Assembly: GCA_033807775.1 (NCBI GenBank)
Contig: CM066314.1
Location: 32,847,001 to 32,911,000, forward strand
From: Saussurea involucrata
Taxonomy: Eukaryota > Streptophyta > Magnoliopsida > Asterales > Asteraceae
Length of the DNA: 64,000 nucleotides
Reading direction: 5' to 3'
In this document: positions 1 through 10,848 of the stretch, piece after piece
How the letters are laid out: each line of letters begins with the position of its first letter
Numbering within the stretch: the first letter of the stretch is position 1
Translations under genes and position numbers: made by a program
The notes under the pieces: generated by a model
What the model saw: the letters and a program-made list of their open reading frames with translations, nothing else
Databases searched by the model: none
What the model was told of the DNA's origin: nothing

Positions 1-1938
1 ATACTCAACGTGCAATAAATGCAAAATTGTGCAACAAAAACAATCCAACAACAAGACTCCCCATCGAGCCATTAGAACCGTGCAATTGACCCCTGACTAT
101 CTCAAAGTCAAAACCGAGCAAAATGCTCCACGCTTGCTAGACCCATAGTCGGTCAAAACGCGTTTAAAATAAAGTTTAAGCAAGCAATACTCTAAAATCA
201 ACATTAGTCCCAAACTCAACACGGGTTAAACAAAAGAGTTTTCCAAAAGGACTCACACCCTTAAAATTCTCAAAATGACACATAACACTTAAAAGCGTAT
301 TGCCCAAATGGTTTATAATATATTTTCAACGTCAAGATTTTTTTTTTTATTTTTTTTTCATTTCAAAAAGACCGTAAGCAATAAAACTACTATTACCAGG
401 TCGGTAGTTACGCAAAAATGGACACGCTTGTCCCACATATGAAAATCATGTTGAAAACTATTTCATTGCAGCTTAGTTTACTCACAGAACGTAAAGCAAA
501 ATAAATAATTTCTTTGAAAATGAACCGTCACGGTTCTAGCATGAATTGACTCATGACATGTATTTAAAGTAACCGCTCGACCTTACACCGGGTGCGACAA
601 AAGTGTGCACATAATTTCAAAATCAGTTCCACGACATTTGACCCCAAAATTTCTCTTTTTCAACATTCAATGTCGTGGCACAGGGTTCACCAACAAATCT
701 TGCGCGCGCCGGCTAGTCATACAAAACGATGAAACGGTTTACAAATATATTTTTGTTAAAACACAACTGTCTCGTGTAGGTTTCAAACTTAAAGATAAAA
801 ACCAATCCGTTTCCATCATTTGAAAATATCGACTAAAACCTTATTAAATCTCAAAAGGTGGGGTTCTTTAAATTGATTTCCAAGATTTCTCCAAATGGTC
901 ACATAAACAAATAAGATATGCACCTCGTGAAATTAAACCCACACGACTCAACATGCCGTAAAACAAAACTTATTTAACGAAATCACTCAAATAGCTTTAT
1001 ACAGACATCGTGGAATGTAACTTTCCGTCTCAACTCTAACATATGTGGAGGAGTTCCAATGTTAAAGTCACAAGCCGTAGTCACTTGCCCAACATTTTAA
1101 ACACCACAAAACACGGATATCATCTTACCCGAAAGAACCGTTGGAAAAATAACGAAATGAGACAAATTCTAACAAAGTTTGCACTCCCGTGATAAAACGA
1201 TTTCATACACTTTCCAAAACCATATTTCAAAATCTTGTGTGTGTGCTGAACATTTCCCAAAATTCCAAAACACCATCCATAAAATGATTTGAAACACGAG
1301 AATTTGTTAATGCAATCTATTTCAAAGTCAAACTTTGTGAATGACTTAGTCGGCATTCTACGCCTCGACTCCTACTCCTCCAAATCTCTCCGGTCCACTA
1401 ACGTCATCCGGACATTTAAACCTCTTAGGCAAGTTAAGAAATTACGTCAAATAATCCCTACGATTTTTCCTCAAATCAAAGTCGGCTCTATAAGCCTATG
1501 ATTCTAGCACAATCGTCCATCTTGGCCCGAAACAAACATCATCCTTATCGTCACTCCAAGTGATCAATACTAGAATCATCCTTTTATTCCAACAACTACT
1601 AATTTTATAACCTTCGACACTACCCCAGCGATCATCCCATCAAAGGAAAACAAGTACACACCTGTACTAGTAGGTTTACTATAGTCGTTCCTCCTTGCGA
1701 TGGCTATTCCGGGTAGATATTACAACGAGTTATTAGCGCATAATAACTCACACTAACAACGCTCACGCTCAACTCCTTGGATTCCTCGTGACTTTCCCCG
1801 ACTCGAGCATTGATCCTGTGTTTCCAATAGTAGGAGCTCTACTACTACCTTCCACACCTATCATCACTCGTTCCGAGTTCCATCCGATGGGTCCAACTAG
1901 TTTCTCGCCGATAACTACACACATATGCCCGCACCGGC

Positions 1939-2692
1939 ATATGTACACACTCTTCCTAACTCCCTAGGAATTCCACCCAACTCCACTACCCTTGCTATGA
2001 CGAAATCCCCACTAGTCATGACAAGTCGCCTCGCGAATGCACAGTCGCACATAGTGTAAAACCAGATAGACATTCGAATATAAGATTCTATCCTACAACG
2101 GTTGGACTCAAACAAGAGCTGCGCAATAGAACTAAATCCGACATTCTAAGGCTATTTGGTTCCTACCGCATACAACCTATAGTGCATTCACTTAACAACT
2201 TATCAAGGCTAGCATGAACTCCTATTAGCAAACAACAAACATGCAGTACAGTGTAATAAGCACCAAACAATCTAGCACACATACTCCTATGTTCTAGAAA
2301 GCAATCTAGCATACATACTCATATGTAAACACTCTTCCCAGCTCACTAGGAATTTCATCTCATCCCACTACCCTTGCTACAACGGAATCCCTGTTAGCCA
2401 TAACGAGTTGCCTCGCGAATTCCCAGTCGCATGCAGCGTGAATCAAATAGACATTCGAATACAAAATTCTATCCTAGAACGGTTGGACTCAAACAAGAGC
2501 TGCGCAATAGAACTAAATCAAATATTCTAAGGCTATATGATTCTTACTGCATACAACCTATAGGGCTTTCACTTAACAACCTACTATAACTAGCATTGAT
2601 TCCTACCAGCAAGCAGTCATCATACAGTACAGTGTAAACAACATAGGCAATCTAGCATGCATACCCTATGCCTAGAAAGCAATAAATACACT
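1939..2692. repeat. Tandem duplication, 381-bp unit, two copies
   Basis: The sequence beginning ATATGTACACACTCTTCC at 1939 recurs diverged at about 2321, and the block GTTGGACTCAAACAAGAGCT at 2101 recurs at 2482, giving a unit of about 381 bp. The copies differ by many substitutions, so the duplication is old. It sits in the retroelement leader close to the PBS, where such duplications are common in plant LTR elements. Confidence 0.8.
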
Positions 2693-2872
2693 AAGTACCG
2701 TACCTTCCCAAATAGCGTCGGCTGACTGTACACACTGCGCCCTCGATCACCGTTTCCCAAACGGGTTTTCCTTTTCCCTTTATTCTAAAAGATTTTAGTA
2801 AAAGAAATTGAAATTTCAGAGCCGCAACTTGAGACCAAATACACCGAGATGTGTCTGATTCACTCAAGCTGT

Positions 2873-2884
2873 GCTCTGATACCA
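2873..2884 (-). other. Primer-binding site, tRNA-iMet type (minus strand)
   Basis: On the minus strand this reads TGGTATCAGAGC, the standard complement of the 3' end of initiator tRNA-Met used by many plant LTR retrotransposons. A 3-bp spacer (2885-2887) separates it from the TG/CA end of the LTR. It fixes the element's orientation as minus. Confidence 0.9.
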
Positions 2885-2887
2885 AGT

Positions 2888-4498
2888 TGTAACGTCCCAA
2901 AAATTACAATGAATTTAAAATTTTAAAAATAATGCATTTCGTTACAATCAAACCATAAGTTAACAAATCCCATTACAATAAAAATAAACGTCGTTAATTA
3001 AAACCGTCAAATGAAATTTAAGCAGCGGAAAAGTTATATAATTAAATCCCCATTTAAAAAGTTAAACTTAAACAGCCTTCGCCTTGCGCCCGTGTGTACC
3101 GTCATGCCCGACTGCTACTCGCACCTGAAATCATAAGATATTGGGAAGGGGTAAGCACGAAGCTTAGTGAATTCCATCACATACGCAGATAGGAATTATA
3201 TACACATCACCCCTATCCGCACATAAGCAACAACATCACAGTTACATAAAACGAGTAAACATCTACAAGTAATTATGTATCCAACACCTCGGTCCCACCG
3301 AGTTGTAATGTAACACACTCGTCACACCGAGTTCCCACAACGTTTCCTTCCACTTCCTCGGTCCCACCGAGCCCTCGGTCCCACCGAGTTGTAATGTAAC
3401 ACACTCGTCACACCGAGTTCCCACAACGTTTCTTTCCACTTCCTCGGTCCCACCGAGCCCTCGGTCCCACCGAGTTGTAATGTAACACACTCGTCACGCC
3501 GAGTTCCCACAACGTTTCTTTCCACTTCCTCGGTCCCACCGAGGTGTAATGATTTTTCCGCAAAACATAAGAAACTTACTAGACTCATAAAGGGAACTTT
3601 TGGCACTGGTTTCATCCCAATCCGACATTCCTAGCAGAAGTTATACTCGATACAAAAACAGGGACAGAAACTGCAGTTTCACATAAAATGACAAATAATG
3701 CTTAGTAACCCATTAAGCCATAGCTTAACCCAAACAGACCCGAATGAACCTTTGAGGATGCAAACAAATAGGGTATTCTAAGTGCAAGTAAAAACAACCC
3801 CCAAACATACAATCAACAACCACAATGAGACCCCAAAATTTTAGCGTGGAAAACCCCTCAAAATCGAGAGTAAAAACCATGGGACTACTAGAGCCGCTTC
3901 AAATCCACTACCACCAATATTAGAGCAATACAAAGTCTTCTCTAGATTATACTAGAGGCATACAAAACAATCATACACTTGGAAATAAGCACATCAAGAT
4001 GTATGGAACCAAAATAGAGCAAGAATGGAGAAAAATCACCACAAAGTTACTGCTGTGCAGAACCCCACGAAACCATGACCTCCGGACCTCAAAACCACGA
4101 TCCCACCGTCCAGAATGTTGATGAAGATGTCGTGAAGCTGTTCACCAAAAATCACGACGATCCGACCGTTCAATCTCCGGGAAACAGAAGTTTTCTGCAG
4201 CTAGGTTTTCAAAATACGAAAATATTGAGCTCCATCCCTTTTTTCTTGTTACTCACGAACACCACACCAAAAAAATGATACAAGGGTTTGGTTTGGGTTG
4301 CATGGGCCGAAACTCTCACTTTTTGGCCCCTTAACAATTTTGGTCCCTCACTACATCCTTCTCGCAAACTAACCACGTCTTGACATATTTAACTATTAGG
4401 TCCAATTCGTCTAACCCCGCTAACGGAAACCATGATAAATAAAACTTTTAAAAAAGAATTAAAACAAAGAAATTACATACCGGGATACGGGCTTTACA
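2888..4498 (-). mobile_element. 5' LTR of the minus-strand retroelement (1.61 kb)
   Basis: On the plus strand the LTR runs from TGTAACGTCCC at 2888 to GGGCTTTACA at 4498, with matching TGTAA/TTACA ends. The left edge is fixed by the adjoining PBS. The right edge is fixed because the flank starting GAATGCCGGTGATG continues uninterrupted in R1 copy D at about 61390, which lacks the insertion. The partner LTR and the second copy of the target duplication (expected GAATG) would lie left of the window. The LTR contains an 86-bp minisatellite. Confidence 0.8.
3287..3545. repeat. Minisatellite, 86-bp unit x 3, with hairpin motif
   Basis: Three near-identical 86-bp units start at 3287, 3373 and 3459. 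Each begins with CCTCGGTCCCACCGAG, an inverted repeat with 6-bp arms CTCGGT/ACCGAG around CCC, and the same motif recurs at the unit's end. The array lies inside the LTR. Two apparent minus-strand proteins here simply translate the repeat and are not genes. Confidence 0.9.
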
Positions 4499-4830
4499 GA
4501 ATGCCGGTGATGTTCAATAACAGTCATTGAGTCATATGGGAGCCATCAATGCGAATAACAACCCATCAAGAGCCGCTAAAGCCCATCAAGTTTGTTAAGA
4601 GCCACTAAAGCCCATCAAGTTCGTTAAGAGACACTTAAACCTATGAACTCCAATATAGTTAATTAAGAACCATTAAAACACATGAAGACTCAATAAGGCT
4701 CATTAACATTTCCCGAGTCCATACGACCCACCAAAACCCATTACAATTCATTAATAGCCACTAAAGTCCACCACATACATATATCCAAAAAAAAATTATT
4801 TTTACGATTCAGTTTAGTGAAACCTTTCAG
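4499..4830. repeat. R1 repeat family, copy A, left part
   Basis: This segment matches 61391-61721 (copy D) and roughly 49225-49526 (copy B). It consists of diverged ~40-bp motifs of the type CATTAAGAGCCACTAAAGCC followed by CCCAATA-like text. It is truncated at 4498 by the LTR and ends with CCTTTCAG (4823-4830), the target site of the hAT-like insertion. No coding potential is seen. Confidence 0.75.
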
Positions 4831-5203
4831 AAGGGATGGTAACGGGGCGGGTATCCCCTTACCCGGCTCCGACCCCGGTTTCGTGTAGAGAGCCCCAACC
4901 CCGGTCCCCGGCGGGTACGGCGATTAGAAACCCTTTCCCGGTCATTCTCTTGGTCGCTACCCGGTCAATACCTGGTCTGGACCCGGTTTTTAGGCAAATA
5001 ACAATGAACAAAGTGTGGTTGTATGCCTAATTATTCATATATAGTCATAACTAGATGGCTTAGTGCAATACTCATCACCATTCATCACCACCAATGGCAG
5101 TAACATGACTTCAAATAATTTTCTAAGCACTTTGAACTTGTTTTACATTAACTAGTATATATATATATATATTAATTAGTATATAAAAAAATTAATAATA
5201 TAT

Positions 5204-6606
5204 TGATAAATGCCGTTTTGATACATTTTTATGTCGAAATTCTCTATACTTAGTGTCAATTAGATGTCAAAAGTATTACTATTATATTGCTTTTCAATTT
5301 TATTATTTGTAAATAAAAAAATATATATTTAGTTGTGTGTGTGTTTTATAATTAAAGAAAAGAAATGAAAAAAAATTAACATTCTTACTTTTATGCTTCA
5401 CGTGTCAGCAAAAGAGAAAAAGAGCATTTTATATTGTTTGGCCTTTGTGTTTGTTACTTTGTTTGCAGCAGGTTGGCTAAAAAGAAGAAAAAATGATTAA
5501 TGAACTGTGTTGCATCAGCCCAACATCCCACATAAGAAAAAGGAAAGAAAGAATGAACGCATGGCAGATGGAAAAAGAACGAGTCGGCAGCAATTGAAAC
5601 AGACACATACGCGGCTTCCATCGCAGCCTCAAGCCGCGGCCCAAGCCGCGCGCCTCAAAATCAGACGTTGTGTGCAACTTTGGCGGTTTCTTCTCTTTTG
5701 GGGTTTAAAAGCAAGGATTTAGAGGAATAATTGGGAATCAATTTGGGGGAAGAAGAGAGCAAGAAGGAGACCGATTTGGAGCAATTCCTCCATCAATTTC
5801 ACTTAACCTTTGGTAAATTCTTTTTAGTTGTAACCCTAGTTTTCATATTCCATCATTAGTTTGATTAGATTTTGATGGTTACACTTTGAGATTCCATTGT
5901 AATCGTTTGGGACAAACCTATTTTCTTGATTTCCATTTTTAATGTCAATTTCGTTTGGGTTTTCATTTAACTTGATCAATTACTTGAATATCTTATGAAA
6001 GGTTGTTAGTCAAAACATTAGATACGTAATTGTCTTTTGGTTTTGATGGAGTAACAATAGAACTCTTTGAATTCAATAAGGTTTTCAATTTGAGTTCTTG
6101 AAATCTTGCAATCAAGGCTATAATAAGCCGAGCTTATGAACTTATTGCTTTGAGTTGGTATTTTTCTAGTTCGATAAAGCTAATCACATCTAAAGAAATT
6201 AAGAGCTTATTCAATTTCTTATTTGTGATTAAGATCCGGTTGAAGAGCTTATTTTAACCGGTGCAAATTAAGGAAAAATAGAGGTCGTTAGAGATTGTTA
6301 ACGACTATAACCAAACTAGGTTCATTCTTTATGTTTACGTTCTTTGAATCAATGACAGGTGTCATCATCTTAATCGAAATTAAACTAATGTTGGGTTTTA
6401 TTTCACTGTTTATAATTAATTTTAGTCGTATGTTTAGCTTTCTCAATCAAATCCAACCCCCCCTCCTTTTTTACGTAACGTGTAGAAGTTGAATAATTAT
6501 CACGACCAATCCCTGTGGATTCGACTTGACTTACCACTATTACAATTTAAATTGTGAGTTGGGAAAGTTAGAAATACTTATTATTTGACGGTCTCGACGC
6601 CCGTCA
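5204..6606 (+). mobile_element. Gypsy-type 5' LTR carried inside the hAT-like element
   Basis: It begins TGATAAATGCCG at 5204 and ends CCGTCA at 6606, with a PBS 4 bp downstream. Length is about 1.4 kb, and a copy sits at 62093-63503 with few differences. No 3' LTR exists in the element. The lineage (Athila/Tat-like gypsy) is inferred from the PBS type and the gag-like ORF that follows. Confidence 0.7.
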
Positions 6607-6610
6607 AATT

Positions 6611-6630
6611 TTTGGCGCCATTGCCGGGGA
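6611..6630 (+). other. Primer-binding site, tRNA-Asp type
   Basis: TTTGGCGCCATTGCCGGGGA closely matches the tRNA-Asp-complementary PBS typical of Athila/Tat-group gypsy elements, which usually has GTTGCCGG where this has ATTGCCGG. It lies 4 bp after the LTR terminal CA and defines the LTR boundary. Confidence 0.85.
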
Positions 6631-6761
6631 TTGTTTTCGGTGATCGTTATTTAGCTTTTGCACTTTTTTTATTTTATTTATTTTTGCCTTATAATTTTAT
6701 TGTTCATTTGAGTTAATCGTGTACCTAATGCCAATAGTTTTTAAGCGTTTTTGCATTTTTC

Positions 6762-7400
6762 ATGGCGGGTTATCCATACCATTATGGGTCACGATATACC
6801 ACCAACTCGCGAGAATCAAACGAGGTAAATATCTCTTCCCTTGAGAATCAAATTTCAGATCTAACATCTCTTGTGATACAGTTGGTTTGTAAAGAGCCGC
6901 AACAGCTGAGAGGAAGTGGGGCGTACACTAACAATGATAATCCGACCGATTGGTACCCTACTTCACAATATCACACCGAGGAAGCCTATTCTTATGGAGG
7001 ATTTTCAAGCCATTATCAAGGTCCGTACGAGCCATACTCCAACAGCTACACTCAAAGATGGCAATCCCATCCATACTTAAACGAGTATGACTATGACCGG
7101 TACGACACTTCTTATCCTAGCTATGAATCAACACCACCGACGACACAAAGCTATTCCAAGGACTTAGGTATGTCTCTTGAAGATATTGTTAACTCACTAG
7201 CTCTTAGTACATTAACATTTCAACATGAAACAAGAGCAAGCCTTGAGAACTTGGAAAACCAAATTAGCCAGCACGAATCCGCAATACGTCGGTTGGAAGC
7301 TCAAACTGAAGAAAGGTTGGGATCAATGAACAATAAGAGGCTGGAAATCTCCTTAGAGGAAGAGGATGAAGAAGAAGGCACAAACCGATATATTTCATGA
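6762..7400 (+). pseudogene. Truncated gag-like ORF of the captured gypsy fragment (212 aa)
   Basis: The 212-codon frame starts 131 bp after the PBS, where gag is expected. The N-terminus is Tyr/Ser/Asn-rich (MAGYPYHYGSRYTTNS). Residues 20-45 and roughly 155-190 are predicted helical or coiled-coil (SLENQISDLTSLV, ENLENQISQHE), and the C-terminus is acidic (EEEDEEEG). No CCHC knuckle, protease or polymerase follows, because the retroelement ends at the AT tract at 7489. Very short PBS-proximal coiled-coil gags are known in this gypsy group, but I do not recognise the exact family. The second copy at 63659 carries a premature stop, so the ORF is not uniformly maintained. Confidence 0.6.
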
Positions 7401-7485
7401 GATGTCGACAAAAAGGGAGAAGATATGAATATGTTAGAACCGATGGTGATACCTCCTCTTTTTCCTACACCGTTGGTTGATCTTG

Positions 7486-7488
<3 letters not shown>

Positions 7489-7542
<54 letters not shown>
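7489..7542. repeat. (AT)n microsatellite at the cargo/hAT junction
   Basis: About 54 bp of pure AT/TA dinucleotide joins the truncated retroelement to the GC-rich right arm of the hAT-like element. The deleted relative at 55494-55800 has an AT tract at the same place, so the tract marks the acquisition breakpoint. Confidence 0.9.
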
Positions 7543-7544
<2 letters not shown>

Positions 7545-7718
7545 GGGTACCGAGCGGGTCGGGGGGTGTCTCACCCGGCCCCAACCCCGGTTTAAGTGTA
7601 CCGGGTATCCCCGTCCCCAACACCGGACCCGTTTTTGCGGGTATTCCCCGACCTCGGCCAGGTCTGGTGAATCGGGTTCCCCGTCGGGTCGGGGCAAATC
7701 ACCATTCCTACTTTTCAG

Positions 7719-9110
7719 AAAGTACCTACATATTACATTTGCATCCATGAATGTACGTATACTATATATGCATATATGTTTGTAATGAATAGATTTATTT
7801 ATATGCCTATATGAAAATTATATACATATCTAGATACATACACATACATTTATAAAAGTAAGTATACATACAAATTTCCGATGGATTTTCTTCGAAATTA
7901 TTAAAAAAATAAAATTTTAACTAATGTTAAAATCCACTGAAAGTACAGTTAAATAATAATCTTTTGATTGATTGAAATTAAAGTCGAAAATTCAGATTAT
8001 TTAAAAAAAATTAGGGGCAGTTTTCGATGGATTTCCAACGGATATTTCGTCAGAAATTAACACATATAAAACGAAAATGTTTAAGGAATTAGGTTACCAT
8101 ACGTTTTCAGATTCGTTGAGTTTATCATACGCTCACCCATCCCATACTTCCCGATTTCTTCCCCATGCATCTTTATTGCTCCTTAACGAATAACGGTCAG
8201 TAAACTACTCGATTTCTTGTTGGTAAACTCAAAATCCCTAACTACATTCATTATACGATCTAACTGGAGATGTTCATAACATTAACCAAGTAACTCGATT
8301 GGGTATTTTGTATTCCCTTGGTTTTCATGATTTTTTTTCAATTCAGCTTATAGAAACACATAAACAAATCTTGAAATCATGGTTTATGATTTGGTAGTTG
8401 TGGTTTGATGAAACATATATTCATTCCATATTGTTTAACTTCTAATGACATAGAGATTGATGAAACAGAGATTGAGTTACGTGGCGTTTATTTTTTAGGA
8501 GATGTTGAAGTCTGAAGTCTTATTTCACTTTAGATTTTAAGAGGTGGTGGTAAAGTCTGAAATCTGAATCAATAAGACTATTTGTTTTTTGTAAACTGAC
8601 AAACGTCTAAATGTGTATAATTTCCTATTTATCCCTAGAAAGTTCAACTTAAATACGTCAATTGAAGTGAGCATCGATGATCGAGGGATGAAACGAACAA
8701 AAAAAGAAACAAAAGAAGAATGATGGCAGATTTGCGAGGTTGTGGAGTTTAATCATATCTCACACACGAAGCCCCGATTTAAGCGATTCAAGATGTTATG
8801 CAACACACATGTGTACAATCTTGGTGCGTACCTTGCCCGAATCCAGTTGCATGTGTGTGACACATGAGAAGTCTATTTGATTCTCAAACATGCATCTAAT
8901 CTAAGTTGTAGAAAACGAGAATTCCTGCAAGTCTACGTTAAGTCCATGATTAGCGAATTGACGTCTATCCAAAGTAATATCATAATTTCAACCGAAACTT
9001 TACTTTCTTATTTGCAGTTTCTCGCCCAAAGCAACCATCCGTCTTTGTAATTTTTAATGGGTATCATATGTGTTTACGATTTTAATTGCAACAAAAAAAA
9101 TTGCATATTG
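7719..9110. repeat. R1 repeat family, copy A, right part
   Basis: AAAGTACCTACATATTACAT and the following kilobase recur at 49527-50375 (copy B), and from 55801 in copy C. Matching to B stops near 8575. A separate block at 9010-9100 (TTTCTCGCCCAAAGCAACC) matches 60471-60570 at the left end of copy D. No ORF is supported. Nothing recognisable lies in 8580-9000 except A/T-rich unique sequence. Confidence 0.7.
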
Positions 9111-9181
9111 TTAAAAGGTAAAGGTTTGTTCCTTTGTTTATACCAATCTTGACATAACACTAACTTAAAGTATTTGGTTTT

Positions 9182-9515
9182 GTTGTTTCTGAAATGTTCT
9201 GGAACTAAAGTATTGGACTGCGCTTCACTACTCGTGAAACACCAAGGTTAGCGGAGCAAGATTGAGGAGTCTAGAAGGACTAAATGTGAAGATTGTTGAT
9301 GAAGTATATATTGTGGAGATCACCGTTCATTTTACTTAACACGAATCATTTTTACTCTTTTCAATATTAGAGTTTCTCTCTCGTTTTACTTCTTTCTAGA
9401 TTTAGGGTTTATTCATATCTAGTTAGGGTTTGTTCATCACCTTCAGTTCTCTTGAAGGTTTTTGTGTATTCTTTACATTAGTTTGTTAAATAAGATGATG
9501 TTACAAGTTTGAACA
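9182..9515 (+). mobile_element. 5' LTR of copia-1 (left edge approximate)
   Basis: The right edge is set by TTTGAACA directly before the PBS at 9516. The left edge is an estimate placed at a TGTT; the true start could lie anywhere from about 9120 to 9200, because no partner LTR survives for comparison. It contains CT-rich and TTAGGGTTT-type text common in transcribed plant leaders. Confidence 0.5.
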
Positions 9516-9527
9516 TGGTATCAAAGC
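9516..9527 (+). other. PBS of copia-1 (tRNA-iMet type, one mismatch)
   Basis: TGGTATCAAAGC differs by one base from the usual TGGTATCAGAGC. It directly abuts the LTR end and lies 1.3 kb upstream of the gag frame at 10849. Confidence 0.8.
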
Positions 9528-10848
9528 AAGATCTCCGATCCTCTTCTTCCTAAACATCATCTGTTGGTAAGCTTTTGTGTTTCTGTTGATTCTGTGTTGA
9601 AATAACTTTTTTGAAAAGGTTTCAAATCTTCATCTGTTGTTCTTAAATAGTTTTTTCAACCAGATTTGTTATCCTTTGTGCTTATCTCTTGTTGTTCGTA
9701 AATCATCACATTCTCACTTTCTTCTCTTTAGCTCTCAGTGTTTTATGAGACTCTGTTGTGTAGTCTAGTTGCTATTGTTAAACTTCAACGATTTTGAGGC
9801 TGTTTTATCCTTTGTCTCGTTGTTATCTTCATAGATCTCAACATTTTCAAAGTTTACTGTTACTTAGTTTTGTTGGTTCTTTGTAGATCTGAAACCTTAC
9901 TACGTAGTCTAGTTAATATTGTTAGATCACTACGATTTTGAGATTAATCATCACTGGTTTCGTCGTATCTTTGAAGATCTCAACGTTGCTAAGGTTGATT
10001 CCCTCTCAGTATCGTTGATCTTCTCTAGATCTACTCAGTATCGTTGATCTTCTCTAGATCTATAAACTCTATGATGGTTTTTGACCTATTTCTGTTCTTA
10101 CTGTTTAAGATCTAAAAATATCTCTTAAGATCTAAAAATATCTCTGTTGGTTCATCCTCTTGGATCTGAGTTCTTGAAGGTCCTTTGACGATCTTCATCT
10201 TCATTCTCAGATCTGGATGAAATATGTTCGTTACTTGCAATACTTGTTGGTTTAGATTCTTTTTAAACTAGATTCTTTTTAAACCTGTTATCTGTTCATA
10301 TTTGTAGAATATTTCAGGTGACTCTATTTTCATAATCAGTTGGTCTGTTTGCACTGGTTGCCCGCGAGACTTTGTTGAGGCCTTGTTCTACTTGGTGGTT
10401 TAGTCAGTTACTTTCATTACGTGCATGTGAGACTTTGTTGAGGCCACACTCATCTAGAGTTGATCAGATCTGATTCTTTGATGGCTTATATGGACTATGT
10501 CCTCCATCTCAGACTCAGATTGTGACTCTATATAGGTCCCTTTTTTGTTTCTGTTCAGGTTTCGCTCCGGATCTTTGATCTATCAGAGATCTAACTTCTG
10601 TTTCCGCTGTGCTACTTTTCAAACCTTCATTGATCTGCTGTAAGTGCTTATTATTAGCACATATCACTCCACTTCACTCTCACACATCAAGACCTCTGTA
10701 AGTCTTCTTATATCTTTCATCCTCTGTGTGATCTGCTATTATCTCTTTCTGGTTTTGGTGGCTAAGAAGTTAGCTTGACCTACCATCCTTGAGTGGCAAA
10801 GAATCCTTCTATTATTATTCTTAGTTTTTTCACCTTGTGTGCTGAGTT
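9528..10848 (+). other. Untranslated leader of copia-1 with small direct repeats
   Basis: This is a 1.3-kb T/C-rich leader without an ORF. It contains short tandem duplications: a ~30-bp unit with ATCGTTGATCTTCTCTAGAT at about 10010 and 10040, a ~20-bp TTAAGATCTAAAAATATCTC at 10107-10145, and GATTCTTTTTAAAC near 10257. AGATCT-like words recur throughout, and upstream ATGs are scattered. Nothing else is recognised. Confidence 0.6.

Larger units (their letters stand above)
1..2887 (-). mobile_element. Leader/internal region of a minus-strand LTR retroelement
   Basis: This stretch lies immediately downstream, on the minus strand, of the PBS at 2873-2884 and the LTR at 2888-4498, so it is the beginning of the element's internal region; the rest lies outside the window. 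No gag, protease or pol motif is recognisable in any frame over almost 2.9 kb, and the short open frames are unconvincing. A gene-free leader of this length suggests a non-autonomous large derivative (LARD-like) or an element with a very long leader. A T/A-rich run lies near 340-360. Assignment to Ty3-gypsy rests only on LTR and PBS style. Confidence 0.6.
4831..7710. mobile_element. hAT-like non-autonomous transposon carrying a retroelement fragment
   Basis: The ends are imperfect terminal inverted repeats: AAGGGATGGTAACGGGGCGG on the left, and TAGGAATGGTGATTTGCCCC when the right end is read inward. They are flanked by an 8-bp target duplication, CCTTTCAG at 4823-4830 and CTTTTCAG at 7711-7718. 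R1 copy B at 49519-49526 holds the site once, uninterrupted. GC-rich subterminal GGGTATCCCC/CCGGGTACC stretches and 8-bp duplications fit the hAT superfamily. No transposase is present. The centre (5204 to about 7488) is a gypsy LTR, PBS and gag start flanked by AT tracts. The related fragment at 55494-55800 lacks this centre, so the core element is short and the centre is acquired cargo. Confidence 0.75.

Noticed and set aside
605..1501. Short ORFs on both strands in the first retroelement leader
   Set aside because: Their composition is random and no domain is recognised; the region is retroelement leader.
3287..3545. Possible CRISPR-like array
   Set aside because: The 86-bp units are directly adjacent with no unique spacers, and the sequence is plant nuclear DNA.
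3263..3615. Two overlapping minus-strand ORFs of 75 and 97 codons with repeated peptide text
   Set aside because: They are translations of the 86-bp minisatellite in different frames and have no independent coding evidence.
7434..7748. 104-codon minus-strand ORF with YIYIYI run
   Set aside because: It translates the AT microsatellite and the hAT right arm.
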